This document shows positions 35,579 through 43,925 of a stretch of DNA of 64,000 nt, in pieces. The position numbers were made by a program, and so were the translations under genes. Positions within the stretch are counted from its first letter, which is position 1; each line of letters begins with the position of its first letter. The notes under the pieces are model-generated. The model did not search any database and was not told where the DNA came from. It worked only from the letters and a program-made list of their open reading frames with translations. Source of the DNA: Lachnospiraceae bacterium NC2008 (GTDB lineage: Bacteria; Bacillota; Clostridia; Lachnospirales; Lachnospiraceae); contig JHWS01000002.1 in the NCBI GenBank assembly GCA_000687675.1, forward strand, positions 248,001 to 312,000. Direction: 5' to 3'.

Positions 35579-36019
35579 TTAGTGTCCTTTATGCTTTTCT
35601 TTCTTTTTTTGTTGTTTGAGTTCAAACTGTTTTTGTTTTTCAGCTTCACGCATCTCTTTGGTGATTTGTTTACGTTCAACCTTCATTTCTTCACGCTGCA
35701 TCTGTAATGCTTGCTGAGACTTTGTTCCGATACCTGTATTTTGAACCTGTTTTGAAGCGTTTCGTTGACGACGTTTAGGATTATCTGCAGTCTGCTTAAA
35801 TTCAGTCTTTATTTCAGAACTATATTTCAATTTATAGTAATTACCAAGAATAAAGTCTTTAACTTCATAATCCTTAGGTTCTGCTCCAAAAGTCACTTTG
35901 CTTACAGAAAGTTTTCCATCACATACTCTCTCGAAAACGCCAATCCAGAAGGGATCATCAAAGAATACCGTGAGCTTATCATTTATCTTATTCATAGTTT
36001 TCATCTTATATATTCGCAT
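35579..36019 (-). CDS. YjdF family (DUF2992) protein
   Basis: The 146-residue protein has the DUF2992 core (KLTVFFDDPFWIGVFER near residue 14, then TFGAEPKDYEV) and a long C-terminal basic helix rich in Lys, Gln and Glu, as usual for this family. YjdF-type genes are often controlled by the yjdF riboswitch that senses azaaromatic compounds. The frame allows ATG at 36019 or, closer to the family start, at 35995; neither has a clear ribosome site. The leader carries two hairpins (36020-36126). It is transcribed alone. Biochemical function is not known. Confidence 0.85.
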   Translation of the reverse strand: MRIYKMKTMNKINDKLTVFFDDPFWIGVFERVCDGKLSVSKVTFGAEPKDYEVKDFILGNYYKLKYSSEIKTEFKQTADNPKRRQRNASKQVQNTGIGTKSQQALQMQREEMKVERKQITKEMREAEKQKQFELKQQKKKEKHKGH

Positions 36020-36126
36020 TTCGTTCGGCTAATATCCATTAGCCATTCTTTTAAAAATATTACCACTGTATGATCAGTGGTTTTATATAACAATTATACA
36101 ATATTATAGTTTTAGTATACGTTCAA
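36020..36126 (-). promoter_or_regulatory. Leader of yjdF-like gene with two hairpins
   Basis: Minus strand shows ACCACTG / CAGTGGT (36062-36068, 36075-36081) and GGCTAAT / ATTAGCC (36027-36033, 36038-36044); the second is just before the start codon and could mask it. A TTGAAC-17-TATTGT promoter is possible upstream. I could not match it to the known yjdF motif. Confidence 0.35.
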
Positions 36127-36130
36127 AATA

Positions 36131-36167
36131 AAAACAAGCCTAAATTACACTGATTTAGGCTTGTTTT
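36131..36167. terminator. Terminator after the FMN-binding protein gene
   Basis: Perfect 15-bp stem (36131-36145 with 36153-36167) around a 7-base loop; T-rich on both strands, so possibly bidirectional. Confidence 0.85.
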
Positions 36168-36227
36168 ACATTACTTTGTCAAAAAAGTGTTTAAATTATC
36201 GGTTCAAGTGTTGCTAAATCTACAGAT

Positions 36228-36608
36228 TTACATACCTTTTCTCAGGGCGTCTCTTACTGCATCTTTTATAACTTCACTAGAAAATGTTGCCCCAGATACG
36301 CCATCAACTTCTACATCGTTTTTCTTAACCATATCATTAACTATTACATTAGCTGGACGTCCCTTACCGCATTCATGCTTAAGAATTTCAATATCTTTAA
36401 TAGCTCCAGCTTCTACTGTAACTTTTACTTCAACTTTAACAAGATCTGTTTCACTATGGCCATTATAAACTCCATCAGCAACATGACTTATATCTATAGG
36501 AGTCTTATCAAATGCCTTAACCTGGTTATTCATTCTTATAATTTCGATAATAAAAATCGATATAAAAAATACTAAAATTACAATTATATATTTAATTTTC
36601 TTCTTCAT
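36228..36608 (-). CDS. FMN-binding domain protein, membrane anchored
   Basis: The 126-residue protein has an N-terminal basic patch and hydrophobic helix (about 5-25), then an FMN-binding domain of the RnfG/NosR type, with DGVYNGHSE and VDGVSGATFSSEVIKDAV; the Ser/Thr in SGATFSS is where such proteins attach FMN covalently. It should lie outside the membrane. Its start overlaps the flavodoxin gene by 17 bases. Together with flavodoxin and MarR it forms a three-gene redox operon; electron transfer across the membrane is a fair guess. Confidence 0.85.
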   Translation of the reverse strand: MKKKIKYIIVILVFFISIFIIEIIRMNNQVKAFDKTPIDISHVADGVYNGHSETDLVKVEVKVTVEAGAIKDIEILKHECGKGRPANVIVNDMVKKNDVEVDGVSGATFSSEVIKDAVRDALRKGM

Positions 36609-37143
36609 ATTCTTTACCTTCTAAGTAACAAACAATAGGTTCAATATATTTTTTATCTGAAATATCATATGAAGAGGACATCTTTTCAGCCATAAACTTC
36701 TCTTTCTCTGTTGCATTCTTTTTATTCTTAAGAACAGATACAAACATCTTCATAGCAAGCTTAGATGGAGTTTTCATATTTTCATAATTAAAACCACCCT
36801 GACAATAGAATGCTCTTATATATTTTCTCTGCTCATCATTAAGAGCATTCTGTAGAAAAATATCTACATCAGGATTGTCATTAGGGCTACCTCCAACGCA
36901 GTAGACCGCAAGTTTCTTATCCTTCCAGTTAACAGCCTTATCGAGAAACCACTTAACCTTAACTATTGTTCCTGCCATAGCCCAGCCGCCATAACAGATT
37001 GCTTCATAATCATTATAATAATCTGTCGATTTCTTCTGAGCCTCTTTAAGATCAAGTAAATCACCATTCATTCTTTCAGAAATCCACTCTGCATACTTTT
37101 TTGTAAATCCTGTTTGTGATGTATAAATTATTAATGTTTTCAT
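36592..37143 (-). CDS. Flavodoxin domain protein
   Basis: The 183-residue protein starts with the flavodoxin phosphate loop YTSQTGFTKKYAEWI and has the AICYGGWAMAGTI segment near residue 50, consistent with the protoporphyrinogen oxidase-like flavodoxin subgroup (HemG type). It should bind FMN and take part in redox reactions. The start overlaps the MarR stop by 4 bases and its end overlaps the FMN-binding protein start, so the three are translated as a unit under one promoter and MarR operator. Its electron partner is not visible in the window. Confidence 0.85.
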   Translation of the reverse strand: MKTLIIYTSQTGFTKKYAEWISERMNGDLLDLKEAQKKSTDYYNDYEAICYGGWAMAGTIVKVKWFLDKAVNWKDKKLAVYCVGGSPNDNPDVDIFLQNALNDEQRKYIRAFYCQGGFNYENMKTPSKLAMKMFVSVLKNKKNATEKEKFMAEKMSSSYDISDKKYIEPIVCYLEGKEYEEEN

Positions 37144-37619
37144 ATTTCGCTTAGGTTCCTTTCCATCTTCATAATTGTTTGTATGGTAGTCTGTAAATTC
37201 TTATCAGATATACCATTAAAAATCTGTCCTATTATGTACTGGCTCTGCTGTCCATTATTATCATTTTCTTCTAAAAACCTTCTAGCCTCGTCAGTTACAA
37301 TAATTCTCTGCTTTCTTTTGTCCTTCTCATCTACAACAGTTGTAACAAAGCCCTTTTTCTCAAGCTTAAGAAGTATCTGTTTCACATTCTGATGAGAACT
37401 TCCCATAACATCTGATAATTCATTAATAGTTGGTGCTTCTTTACAAAGATTAATGCAGATAATTGCAAAGAACTGCTTCCATGTAATTTCTTTGAAAAAC
37501 GCATCCGCTGCGGCCTGAAAGCGATTATCAAAGGCACTTAAAAGCCCTAATAAAAAAGCCTGGGGCGGCATATCTCCAAATTCTACTTTATCCATCTTCA
37601 TTTCTTTATCGTAATTCAT
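37140..37619 (-). CDS. MarR family transcriptional regulator
   Basis: The 159-residue protein has the MarR winged-helix pattern: EAPTINELSDVMGSSHQNVKQIL for the recognition helix region (about 55-77) followed by the wing VTTVVDEKDKRKQRIIVTD. It is the first gene of a three-gene operon with flavodoxin and an FMN-binding protein. A consensus promoter just upstream is overlapped by a long dyad, so autorepression relieved by a ligand or oxidant is likely. The SD (AGGAGG) precedes ATG 37619. Confidence 0.92.
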   Translation of the reverse strand: MNYDKEMKMDKVEFGDMPPQAFLLGLLSAFDNRFQAAADAFFKEITWKQFFAIICINLCKEAPTINELSDVMGSSHQNVKQILLKLEKKGFVTTVVDEKDKRKQRIIVTDEARRFLEENDNNGQQSQYIIGQIFNGISDKNLQTTIQTIMKMERNLSEI

Positions 37620-37639
37620 ATAATCCTCCTGGAAGAAAT

Positions 37640-37698
37640 AATAGGTAACACATTACATTTCTTAAAGTTAATGTAACATGTTACCTATTTTGTGTCAA
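37640..37698 (-). promoter_or_regulatory. MarR operon promoter overlapped by a 20-bp-arm dyad
   Basis: Minus strand: TTGACA (37693-37698), 17-base spacer, TACATT (37670-37675). Arms 37640-37659 and 37670-37689 are inverted repeats with two mismatches and a 10-base centre. The right arm also holds a perfect GTAACATGTTAC. Binding would cover the -10 and spacer, which fits autorepression by MarR. Confidence 0.75.
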
Positions 37699-37770
37699 CC
37701 ATTTAATTTAAACTTGTTTTAGTCCATATTTAAAAGACACTAAATCAATATCACTATTAAACCTAAGATA

Positions 37771-37808
37771 AAAACAGACCCTATCTTATACAGATTAAGG
37801 TCTGTTTT
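37771..37808 (-). terminator. Terminator after tyrS
   Basis: Arms AAAACAGACC (37771-37780) and GGTCTGTTTT (37799-37808), with T-rich sequence beyond on the minus strand. The stem is nearly the same as the one at 32606-32647. Confidence 0.75.
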
Positions 37809-37848
37809 ACACATAAATATCTTTAGTTAAAATATATTAAGTATTAAA

Positions 37849-39069
37849 TTATAAAACATACTTAACGAAGGACTTCTTACCCTTCTTAATTATGAACTCG
37901 CTTGCAAATGCATCCTTAGCAAATGTCTTCTTTACATCAGACATCTTCTCATCATTTACAGATACACCACCCTGCTCGATATTTCTACGTCCATCTGAAC
38001 GGTTAGTAGCTTGTCCGCCCTTAACCATAAGGGATATAAGGTCGATAGAACCATCTGTAAAGTCTTCATCTGTAAGTGTTACAGTTGGCATATTGGCATT
38101 AGATCCGCCGCCTGCAAAGAGTGCCTTAGAAGCTTCCCTAGCCTTAACAGCTTCTTCCTCACCATGAACAAGCTTTGTAAGCTCGTAAGCAAGGATGTCC
38201 TTAGCTTCATTAAGCTGAGCACCTTCCCAGCTATCCATCTCTCTTATCTGCTCCATAGGAAGGAATGTAAGCATCTTGATGCACTTAAGAACATCTGCAT
38301 CTGCAACATTTCTCCAGTACTGGTAGAACTCGTATGGAGATGTCTTTTCTGGATCAAGCCATACAGCACCTTTCTCAGTCTTACCCATCTTCTTTCCTTC
38401 AGAATTAAGAAGAAGTGTAATTGTCATAGCATAAGCATCCTTACCAAGCTTACGTCTGATAAGCTCTGTACCGCCAAGCATGTTAGACCACTGATCATCA
38501 CCACCAAATTCCATGTTACATCCGTAATCCTGGAATAACTTGTAGAAGTCATAGCTCTGAAGAATCATGTAGTTAAATTCAAGGAAAGAAAGACCTTTTT
38601 CCATTCTCTGCTTGTAACACTCTGCACGAAGCATGTTATTTACAGAGAAATGTGGGCCTACTTCTCTAAGAACATCGATGTAGTTCATATCAAGAATCCA
38701 GTCAGCATTGTTAACAAGCATAGCCTTACCTTCTGAGAAGTCGATGAATTTACTCATCTGCTTCTTAAAGCAGTCTACGTTGTGCTGAATATCTTCTTTT
38801 GTAAGCATCTTTCTCATATCAGACTTACCAGATGGATCACCAATCATAGCAGTACCACCACCGATAAGTGCGATAGGCTTATTACCAGCCATCTGCATTC
38901 TCTTCATAAGGCAAAGTGCCATAAAGTGTCCTACATGAAGTGAATCTGCAGTTGGGTCAAAACCAATATAAAATGTTGCCTTTCCGTTATTAATAAGATC
39001 AGCTATCTCCTTTTCATCAGTTAGCTGAGCAAGTAATCCTCTTTCTTTAAGTTCTTCAAATAAAGTCAT
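37849..39069 (-). CDS. tyrS: Tyrosyl-tRNA synthetase
   Basis: The 406-residue protein is a class I synthetase: HIGH-type motif HVGH (residues 45-48), tyrosine-binding residues in [10 protein letters not shown], the KMSKS-type motif KMGKT and a C-terminal S4 RNA-binding domain ([12 protein letters not shown]). It charges tRNA-Tyr. The start has GGAGG upstream and a good promoter lies 37 bases before the ATG. I see no T-box leader: the 5' untranslated part is too short, so control by uncharged tRNA through a T-box is not supported. Confidence 0.96.
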   Translation of the reverse strand: MTLFEELKERGLLAQLTDEKEIADLINNGKATFYIGFDPTADSLHVGHFMALCLMKRMQMAGNKPIALIGGGTAMIGDPSGKSDMRKMLTKEDIQHNVDCFKKQMSKFIDFSEGKAMLVNNADWILDMNYIDVLREVGPHFSVNNMLRAECYKQRMEKGLSFLEFNYMILQSYDFYKLFQDYGCNMEFGGDDQWSNMLGGTELIRRKLGKDAYAMTITLLLNSEGKKMGKTEKGAVWLDPEKTSPYEFYQYWRNVADADVLKCIKMLTFLPMEQIREMDSWEGAQLNEAKDILAYELTKLVHGEEEAVKAREASKALFAGGGSNANMPTVTLTDEDFTDGSIDLISLMVKGGQATNRSDGRRNIEQGGVSVNDEKMSDVKKTFAKDAFASEFIIKKGKKSFVKYVL

Positions 39070-39105
39070 TGTATTATTTCCTCCAATAAATCATGAACGC
39101 TATAT

Positions 39106-39133
39106 ATTATAGCAGAATATTCGATATATCCAA
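39106..39133 (-). promoter_or_regulatory. Promoter of tyrS
   Basis: Minus strand: TTGGAT (39128-39133), 16-base spacer, TATAAT (39106-39111). Predicted leader is about 30 bases and contains the GGAGG site. Confidence 0.65.
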
Positions 39134-39138
39134 GTATT

Positions 39139-39729
39139 TTATACTAATCCATTCTTAAGAAAAATCTCTAATCCGTTTTGCGGAAGTCTTGAGAAATAAT
39201 AGGCAGCAAGCTGTGATCTTGCGGAGAATTCTTCCTTTTCAAGAAGAGCTTCTACTTCTTTTCTATCATAAAGCTTTGCAACTATATCTTCGTTATCTGA
39301 AAGATGTGGGTCTATCTCTCCTTCAACTTCAACAATAGCTATCTGAGTCTTTATATCCGATATTGCTACTGCTGAAAAACATGGATTAAGTACATCAACT
39401 ATTCGTTTAACCTTTAAACCGGTTTCCTCGTATAGTTCTCTTTCTATGCATTCCTCAATACTTTCGCCTTCTTCTAACATACCTGAGCAAAGGTTGTAAA
39501 CATACTTATTTGCTCCCATTCTAAATTCACGAAGAAGGAGCATCTTATCTTTACTATAAGCTACAATTGATACTCCACTTACCTTTTTACCAAGCTGTTC
39601 TGGGGATTCAATGTCATTTCGACTAACTATTTCATATACTTTCTCTTTGCCCTTTTTATTAAGATAGGTTATATCGTAAGTCTTTATATATTTACCATTA
39701 TGAGATTTTTCTAATTTTAAAAGTTCCAT
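39139..39729 (-). CDS. NUDIX hydrolase, ADP-ribose pyrophosphatase type
   Basis: The 196-residue protein has a full Nudix box, GMLEEGESIEECIEREL followed by YEETG, placed near residue 95, and an N-terminal region like the ADP-ribose pyrophosphatase NudF group. It would hydrolyse ADP-ribose or similar dinucleoside diphosphates, recycling ribose 5-phosphate. The gene lies between tyrS and the YraN-like gene on the same strand. Substrate specificity is inferred from overall similarity in layout, not proven. Confidence 0.85.
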   Translation of the reverse strand: MELLKLEKSHNGKYIKTYDITYLNKKGKEKVYEIVSRNDIESPEQLGKKVSGVSIVAYSKDKMLLLREFRMGANKYVYNLCSGMLEEGESIEECIERELYEETGLKVKRIVDVLNPCFSAVAISDIKTQIAIVEVEGEIDPHLSDNEDIVAKLYDRKEVEALLEKEEFSARSQLAAYYFSRLPQNGLEIFLKNGLV

Positions 39730-39811
39730 AGGTACTCCAAAGTTAACATATTAATTTTATGTTACCCGTAATTTATATAGGTTTTCATAATATTTTTATG
39801 TTAATCCTATA

Positions 39812-40189
39812 TTAATATCTTTCATAAGGATTTATAAATTCAAATGCATTCTTTAGATGGTTAATACTCTCATCTCCATACATAGCTATAACATCAAACC
39901 TGACAGGACGGCTAGTAGGAATATTATTCTTCTTCATGTAAACCATGGCGCATTTGCATATATTCTTTATCTTTGCATAGCTAACTGCTTCATAAGGGTC
40001 ACCACTTAACCTGTTCTTTCTGAATTTACATTCTACAAAGACCAGAGTATTTCCATCTTTAGCTATTATATCTATTTCACTTGTTTTGCCTGCATGATAA
40101 TTACGTTCTACTAGGCTATATCCTATAGATTTAAGATAATCTGCAGCCTTCTCTTCATAAAGAGCTCCAACAAGTCTGTTATTTTGCAA
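39812..40189 (-). CDS. YraN family (UPF0102) endonuclease-like protein
   Basis: The 125-residue protein has the YraN signature: AADYLKSIGYSLVERNYH then SEIDIIAKDGNTLVFVECKFRK, which is the endonuclease-like core (D, ExK residues). The family is related to Holliday-junction resolvase-type nucleases, but its role is not established. It lies 23 bases downstream of the FlhB-like gene, in a gene order (rnhB, FliK-like, FlhB-like, YraN) known from Bacillus and other Firmicutes. The length is typical. Confidence 0.9.
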   Translation of the reverse strand: MQNNRLVGALYEEKAADYLKSIGYSLVERNYHAGKTSEIDIIAKDGNTLVFVECKFRKNRLSGDPYEAVSYAKIKNICKCAMVYMKKNNIPTSRPVRFDVIAMYGDESINHLKNAFEFINPYERY

Positions 40190-40212
40190 CCTATATATCC
40201 CCCATTAATATC

Positions 40213-40512
40213 CTAATGCTTGCCGGCCATAGCCTTATCAGTTTTAGCCTTAATCTTATCCATAGCATCAACGAATACAAGTATCTCAGCTACAACCTCA
40301 TAAAGCTCAGGAGGTATCATATCTCCTATTTCAAGTCTTGAAAGAGTATCTGCAAGCTTGTCATCTTTATGAACTGGAATCTTTTCTTCCTTAGCTTTAG
40401 CTATAATTTTTTCAGCTATAACTCCCTGACCTGAAGCTATTACTTTAGGAGCCGAATCATTAGGATCATATTCAAGGGCTATCGCTTGTTTTTTCTTTAC
40501 TTTGTCCGCCAT
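40213..40512 (-). CDS. FlhB C-terminal domain homologue (YlqH type)
   Basis: The 99-residue protein matches only the cytoplasmic C-terminal part of FlhB (KQAIALEYDPNDSAPKVIASGQG, then IPVHKDDKLADTL). Normal FlhB also has four membrane helices, absent here; the autocleavage motif NPTH is replaced. Such free-standing copies (YlqH/FlhX) occur next to the FliK-like gene in Firmicutes. In flagellated species they can partly replace the FlhB tail; here no other flagellar genes are in view. Confidence 0.88.
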   Translation of the reverse strand: MADKVKKKQAIALEYDPNDSAPKVIASGQGVIAEKIIAKAKEEKIPVHKDDKLADTLSRLEIGDMIPPELYEVVAEILVFVDAMDKIKAKTDKAMAGKH

Positions 40513-40514
40513 AC

Positions 40515-42467
40515 TTATGCCCTCATATCAAAACTGTATTTCTTAATAAGTCTTGCAGCCTCTGAACTAACTTGGCCTGTTTTACCTATACCATTAATAG
40601 ATGCTGCCTCTAAGCCATCTTCTCTAGATACATTATCCTCTGACTTATTTACAAGTTCAGACTTCATATTATATCCTCGCTTTTCAAGTCTTTCAGTAAG
40701 GATATGAATATTGTCATTAATAAAATCTATTGTTGCATCATCTGCCAGATAGAACTTGGTAAAAACATTATTACCGGGAGTTATCGATGCATAAACATCT
40801 ACAGGCCCAAGATTCGCCATATCAAGATGAAGAAGTGCACTTACGTTTCCATCATTGTTAGCCAGGTTCTTCTTGTTGGTATATACAAATAAATCTCCTG
40901 TAGCTTCACTTCCATTCATCTTAAGTGGAATCTGGACATATTGATACATATTGTTCATCTGATTCATAAAGTCCATATTGCTGTTCATGTTACTTAAACT
41001 GTTAGCAATAGGCATATCAGAACGAACTATAGATGATAAGCTGTCTGTAAGCTGCTTTGTCTGACTTTCAAGCTTCTCATATAATGATGCTATAGTTTCT
41101 TTTCTAATATTTTCATCTGGTTTAAGTAGCCACTGGTCCTTAACTGTATCTTTTAATATATCTGCAAACTTCTCTGAAGATATTAATTCTTTAACCTGAG
41201 GATTAACATTCCCCTTTTGTAACAGACTTTGAACCGATTTAAGAAAGTCAGTATTAGTAGCCCCATCAGATTTTAATAAAGCCACCTTACTATCATCTAA
41301 ACCCGCTGATTTTAGTATATCTATAATCTGATTTTTATCTGCAACATTAAGTGATTGCCATGCGTCTTTGCCAGTCTGAACATCAGATCCTGATTTCAGA
41401 GCCTCAGTATTAGAAGCCGCTTTACCCCCTTCTTCTGAAACAGATTTGAGAAGATTAAGGGCATCATTAACCAAGCTTTCTTTTGCAGTGGATACATTCT
41501 CAGGATTAACTGTTTGCCCCTCTGGTGAAACCTGCCCATTATTAGCCTCAGTCTGAGTTACTATGCTTCCATCAGCCCTATTAATTGTTACCCCATCATT
41601 ATTTTCCACTGGTAAATCAGCTATATTAACAGAATTTTGTATAGAATTCTTAGTTTTATTAATAACCGAACCATCCGAAGTTAAAGACTGACCTTGATTT
41701 TCAGTTGTAACTACAGCATTAGCCTCTGAGCCTTCTGCCATAACAGTATCTTCTTTTGTAAAGATATCAATAACATCTTTTAAGAAGGCATATGCCTCAC
41801 CGTCATCTCCACTTCTAATAAGAGAATTAATTGTTTCAGGAATCTGATTTGCCACCTCATTAATTCCATCAGTAACAAATGCGTGAAACTCTTTAAATGC
41901 CTGAAAATTCGCTACATTATCCTGATTTATATCTATGCCATATTGCTTCATATAAACAAGATTAGTTGGATTCACTTCAGGATATGAATTAGATAGATGA
42001 ACCATATCTGCAAGAGATGAAGAATCAACTCTCATACCAAGATTCATCATAGTATTTGTAATAGATATGTTATTCTCCGATATTGGAAGACTGGCATTAG
42101 TAAGTGCCTTAATAACTGGAGACTCAGAAGACATATTAGTATATAAAGGACTAAGTGTAATCTGACTTCCAGATGTAGATTTAAGTTCAAAGGTTACAGT
42201 CTGACCTTTGGCAAGTTCCATACCACCTTCAATCTTAGCGTCAATCTTTACGCCACCGCCAAAATCAATAGTAGCTGTATCACCCTTAGAACTAACAACT
42301 GTTCCCTCTATAGTTGAACCTGGAACAGCATTCTTTAGTGATGTGTTAGTAGAAGTTTCAGGATTTTTTACATAAGTACTATCAGCGCTTCCAGTTCTTT
42401 CTGTTCCAGCGCTGTTATATGAATTACTGCTTATGCCACTTCCATATATACCAGAAAATATACTCAT
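40515..42467 (-). CDS. FliK-like (YlqG type) hook-length-control family protein
   Basis: The 650-residue protein has a long low-complexity N-terminal part rich in Ser, Asn, Thr and Glu (residues about 1-440) and a C-terminal globular region (about 540-640, with LLHLDMANLGPVDVYASI) resembling FliK's C-terminal domain, which contacts FlhB. It sits 2 bases upstream of the FlhB-tail gene, so the two products probably interact. A flagellar or secretion-related task is inferred from this pairing only. The gene starts 41 bases after rnhB. Confidence 0.8.
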   Translation of the reverse strand: MSIFSGIYGSGISSNSYNSAGTERTGSADSTYVKNPETSTNTSLKNAVPGSTIEGTVVSSKGDTATIDFGGGVKIDAKIEGGMELAKGQTVTFELKSTSGSQITLSPLYTNMSSESPVIKALTNASLPISENNISITNTMMNLGMRVDSSSLADMVHLSNSYPEVNPTNLVYMKQYGIDINQDNVANFQAFKEFHAFVTDGINEVANQIPETINSLIRSGDDGEAYAFLKDVIDIFTKEDTVMAEGSEANAVVTTENQGQSLTSDGSVINKTKNSIQNSVNIADLPVENNDGVTINRADGSIVTQTEANNGQVSPEGQTVNPENVSTAKESLVNDALNLLKSVSEEGGKAASNTEALKSGSDVQTGKDAWQSLNVADKNQIIDILKSAGLDDSKVALLKSDGATNTDFLKSVQSLLQKGNVNPQVKELISSEKFADILKDTVKDQWLLKPDENIRKETIASLYEKLESQTKQLTDSLSSIVRSDMPIANSLSNMNSNMDFMNQMNNMYQYVQIPLKMNGSEATGDLFVYTNKKNLANNDGNVSALLHLDMANLGPVDVYASITPGNNVFTKFYLADDATIDFINDNIHILTERLEKRGYNMKSELVNKSEDNVSREDGLEAASINGIGKTGQVSSEAARLIKKYSFDMRA

Positions 42468-42508
42468 GTAAACTTATCCTTATATGCCCAATTTACACAT
42501 ATGGCAGC

Positions 42509-43264
42509 CTATACGAAGTTCTTTATAAATGACCTTCTGTGTATAGGACAAGGTCCATATTTCTTTAGTGCTTCTATATGGGCTGCACTACCATAGCCCT
42601 TGTTAGAATCAAATCCATATTCAGGGAAGATCTTGGCATATTCAACCATCATCCTGTCCCTTGTTACCTTAGCAATAATACTTGCTGCGGCAATTGATGC
42701 GCTTTTTGCATCACCCTTTATGATAGGTACCTGCTTAATATCCATATCAGGCAGTGTAACAGCGTCATTAAGAAGGAGTGTAGGCTTAACGCTAAGTTTC
42801 CCTATTGCTTCCTTCATAGCCTCATAATCAGCCTGCAAGATGTTTATTTCATCTATTCTTTCAGGTGAGCCATAACCAATAGCTGCGCTTACAGCAGATT
42901 CCATGATTTTATCATAAAGCTCTTCACGTTTATTTTCGGTTAATTTCTTAGAATCATTTAGATATAAGAGATCACAATCTTTAGGAAGTATAACTGCTCC
43001 TGCTACAACAGGCCCTGCAAGTGGCCCTCTACCAACCTCATCTATACCGCATATATATTCGTAGTCGCTATATTCTCTTTCAAAAGAAAACATAACCTTC
43101 ATACGCTCTTTTTCTTTTTCAATAGCTTCAAGTCTCTTCTTAAGAGTAGCAACCTGCTTTACTACTGAGCTTCTTTCATCACCACTATACTCAGCGATAA
43201 ATGCCTGATATTCACTTTCTTTAAGATTCTTATACTCAGCTGTTATTTCAGATGTCTTTTTCAT
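42509..43264 (-). CDS. rnhB: Ribonuclease HII
   Basis: The 251-residue protein has the RNase HII active site: GIDEVGRGPLAGPVVAGAV (D and E near residues 75-76), LNDSKKL, and DAKSASIAAASIIAKVTRD. It removes single ribonucleotides from DNA. The N-terminal ~65 residues form an extra charged helical extension common in Clostridia. It lies 9 bases downstream of lepB and upstream of the FliK-like gene, an order shared with Bacillus subtilis. Confidence 0.95.
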   Translation of the reverse strand: MKKTSEITAEYKNLKESEYQAFIAEYSGDERSSVVKQVATLKKRLEAIEKEKERMKVMFSFEREYSDYEYICGIDEVGRGPLAGPVVAGAVILPKDCDLLYLNDSKKLTENKREELYDKIMESAVSAAIGYGSPERIDEINILQADYEAMKEAIGKLSVKPTLLLNDAVTLPDMDIKQVPIIKGDAKSASIAAASIIAKVTRDRMMVEYAKIFPEYGFDSNKGYGSAAHIEALKKYGPCPIHRRSFIKNFV

Positions 43265-43273
43265 TCCTGTGCC

Positions 43274-43912
43274 TTATTTATGCTTAACAATACCAAACTT
43301 ATCAAATGGGTATATTCTAAGCCATGCCTTGCCAATAATATCTTTTCTCTTAATGTTACCTACATCATACTGGATTCTTGAATCACTTGAATTATTACGG
43401 TTATCACCAAGGACAAAGTATTCATCCTTACCAAGAGTTATGCCATTAACAGCATCTCCTGGATTCTCGATAACTTCTTTACCATAGTGTTCTTCAAGAA
43501 CATTGCCATTAATATAGATAGTACCGTCATAGTCAATTCTTACTGTTTCACCTGGAAGACCTATTATTCTCTTAATATAGTACTCACCTTTTTTGTACTT
43601 ATATGGAAATACGATAATATCAAAACGTTTAGGATCTGAGAAAGTATATGTAAGCTTATCAACAATAAGATTATCCCCATCTTCAAGTGTTGGATTCATA
43701 CTACTTCCATTAACAACAGTTCTTTGTCCTACGAATTTAACCATGCAAAGAGCAAGCAAGAATACTACAAGAAGATATATAGAGTTAATTATTATCTCCT
43801 GAAGAATAGTTCTTTTCTTCTTAGGCTTCTTCTTTTTACCCTTACTCTCTACTTCTTTAGTTTCACTTTCTTCATTATCAAGTTCCATATATTCAAGTTC
43901 GTCGTTATTCAT
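43274..43912 (-). CDS. lepB: Signal peptidase I (copy nearer rnhB)
   Basis: The 212-residue protein has a cytoplasmic acidic and lysine-rich N terminus (GKKKKPKKKR), one membrane helix (about 40-60), and the signal peptidase I boxes: VNGSSMNPTL (catalytic Ser), YIKRIIGLPGE (catalytic Lys) and LGDNRNNSSDSR. It cleaves signal peptides outside the membrane. It lies 13 bases after rbgA and a second LepB follows on the other side, so the genome keeps two paralogues in this cluster. Confidence 0.93.
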   Translation of the reverse strand: MNNDELEYMELDNEESETKEVESKGKKKKPKKKRTILQEIIINSIYLLVVFLLALCMVKFVGQRTVVNGSSMNPTLEDGDNLIVDKLTYTFSDPKRFDIIVFPYKYKKGEYYIKRIIGLPGETVRIDYDGTIYINGNVLEEHYGKEVIENPGDAVNGITLGKDEYFVLGDNRNNSSDSRIQYDVGNIKRKDIIGKAWLRIYPFDKFGIVKHK

Positions 43913-43925
43913 TATTTTTCCCTTT

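Noticed and set aside
39070-39138. T-box leader for tyrS
   Set aside because: The promoter is too near the start codon to leave room for a T-box.
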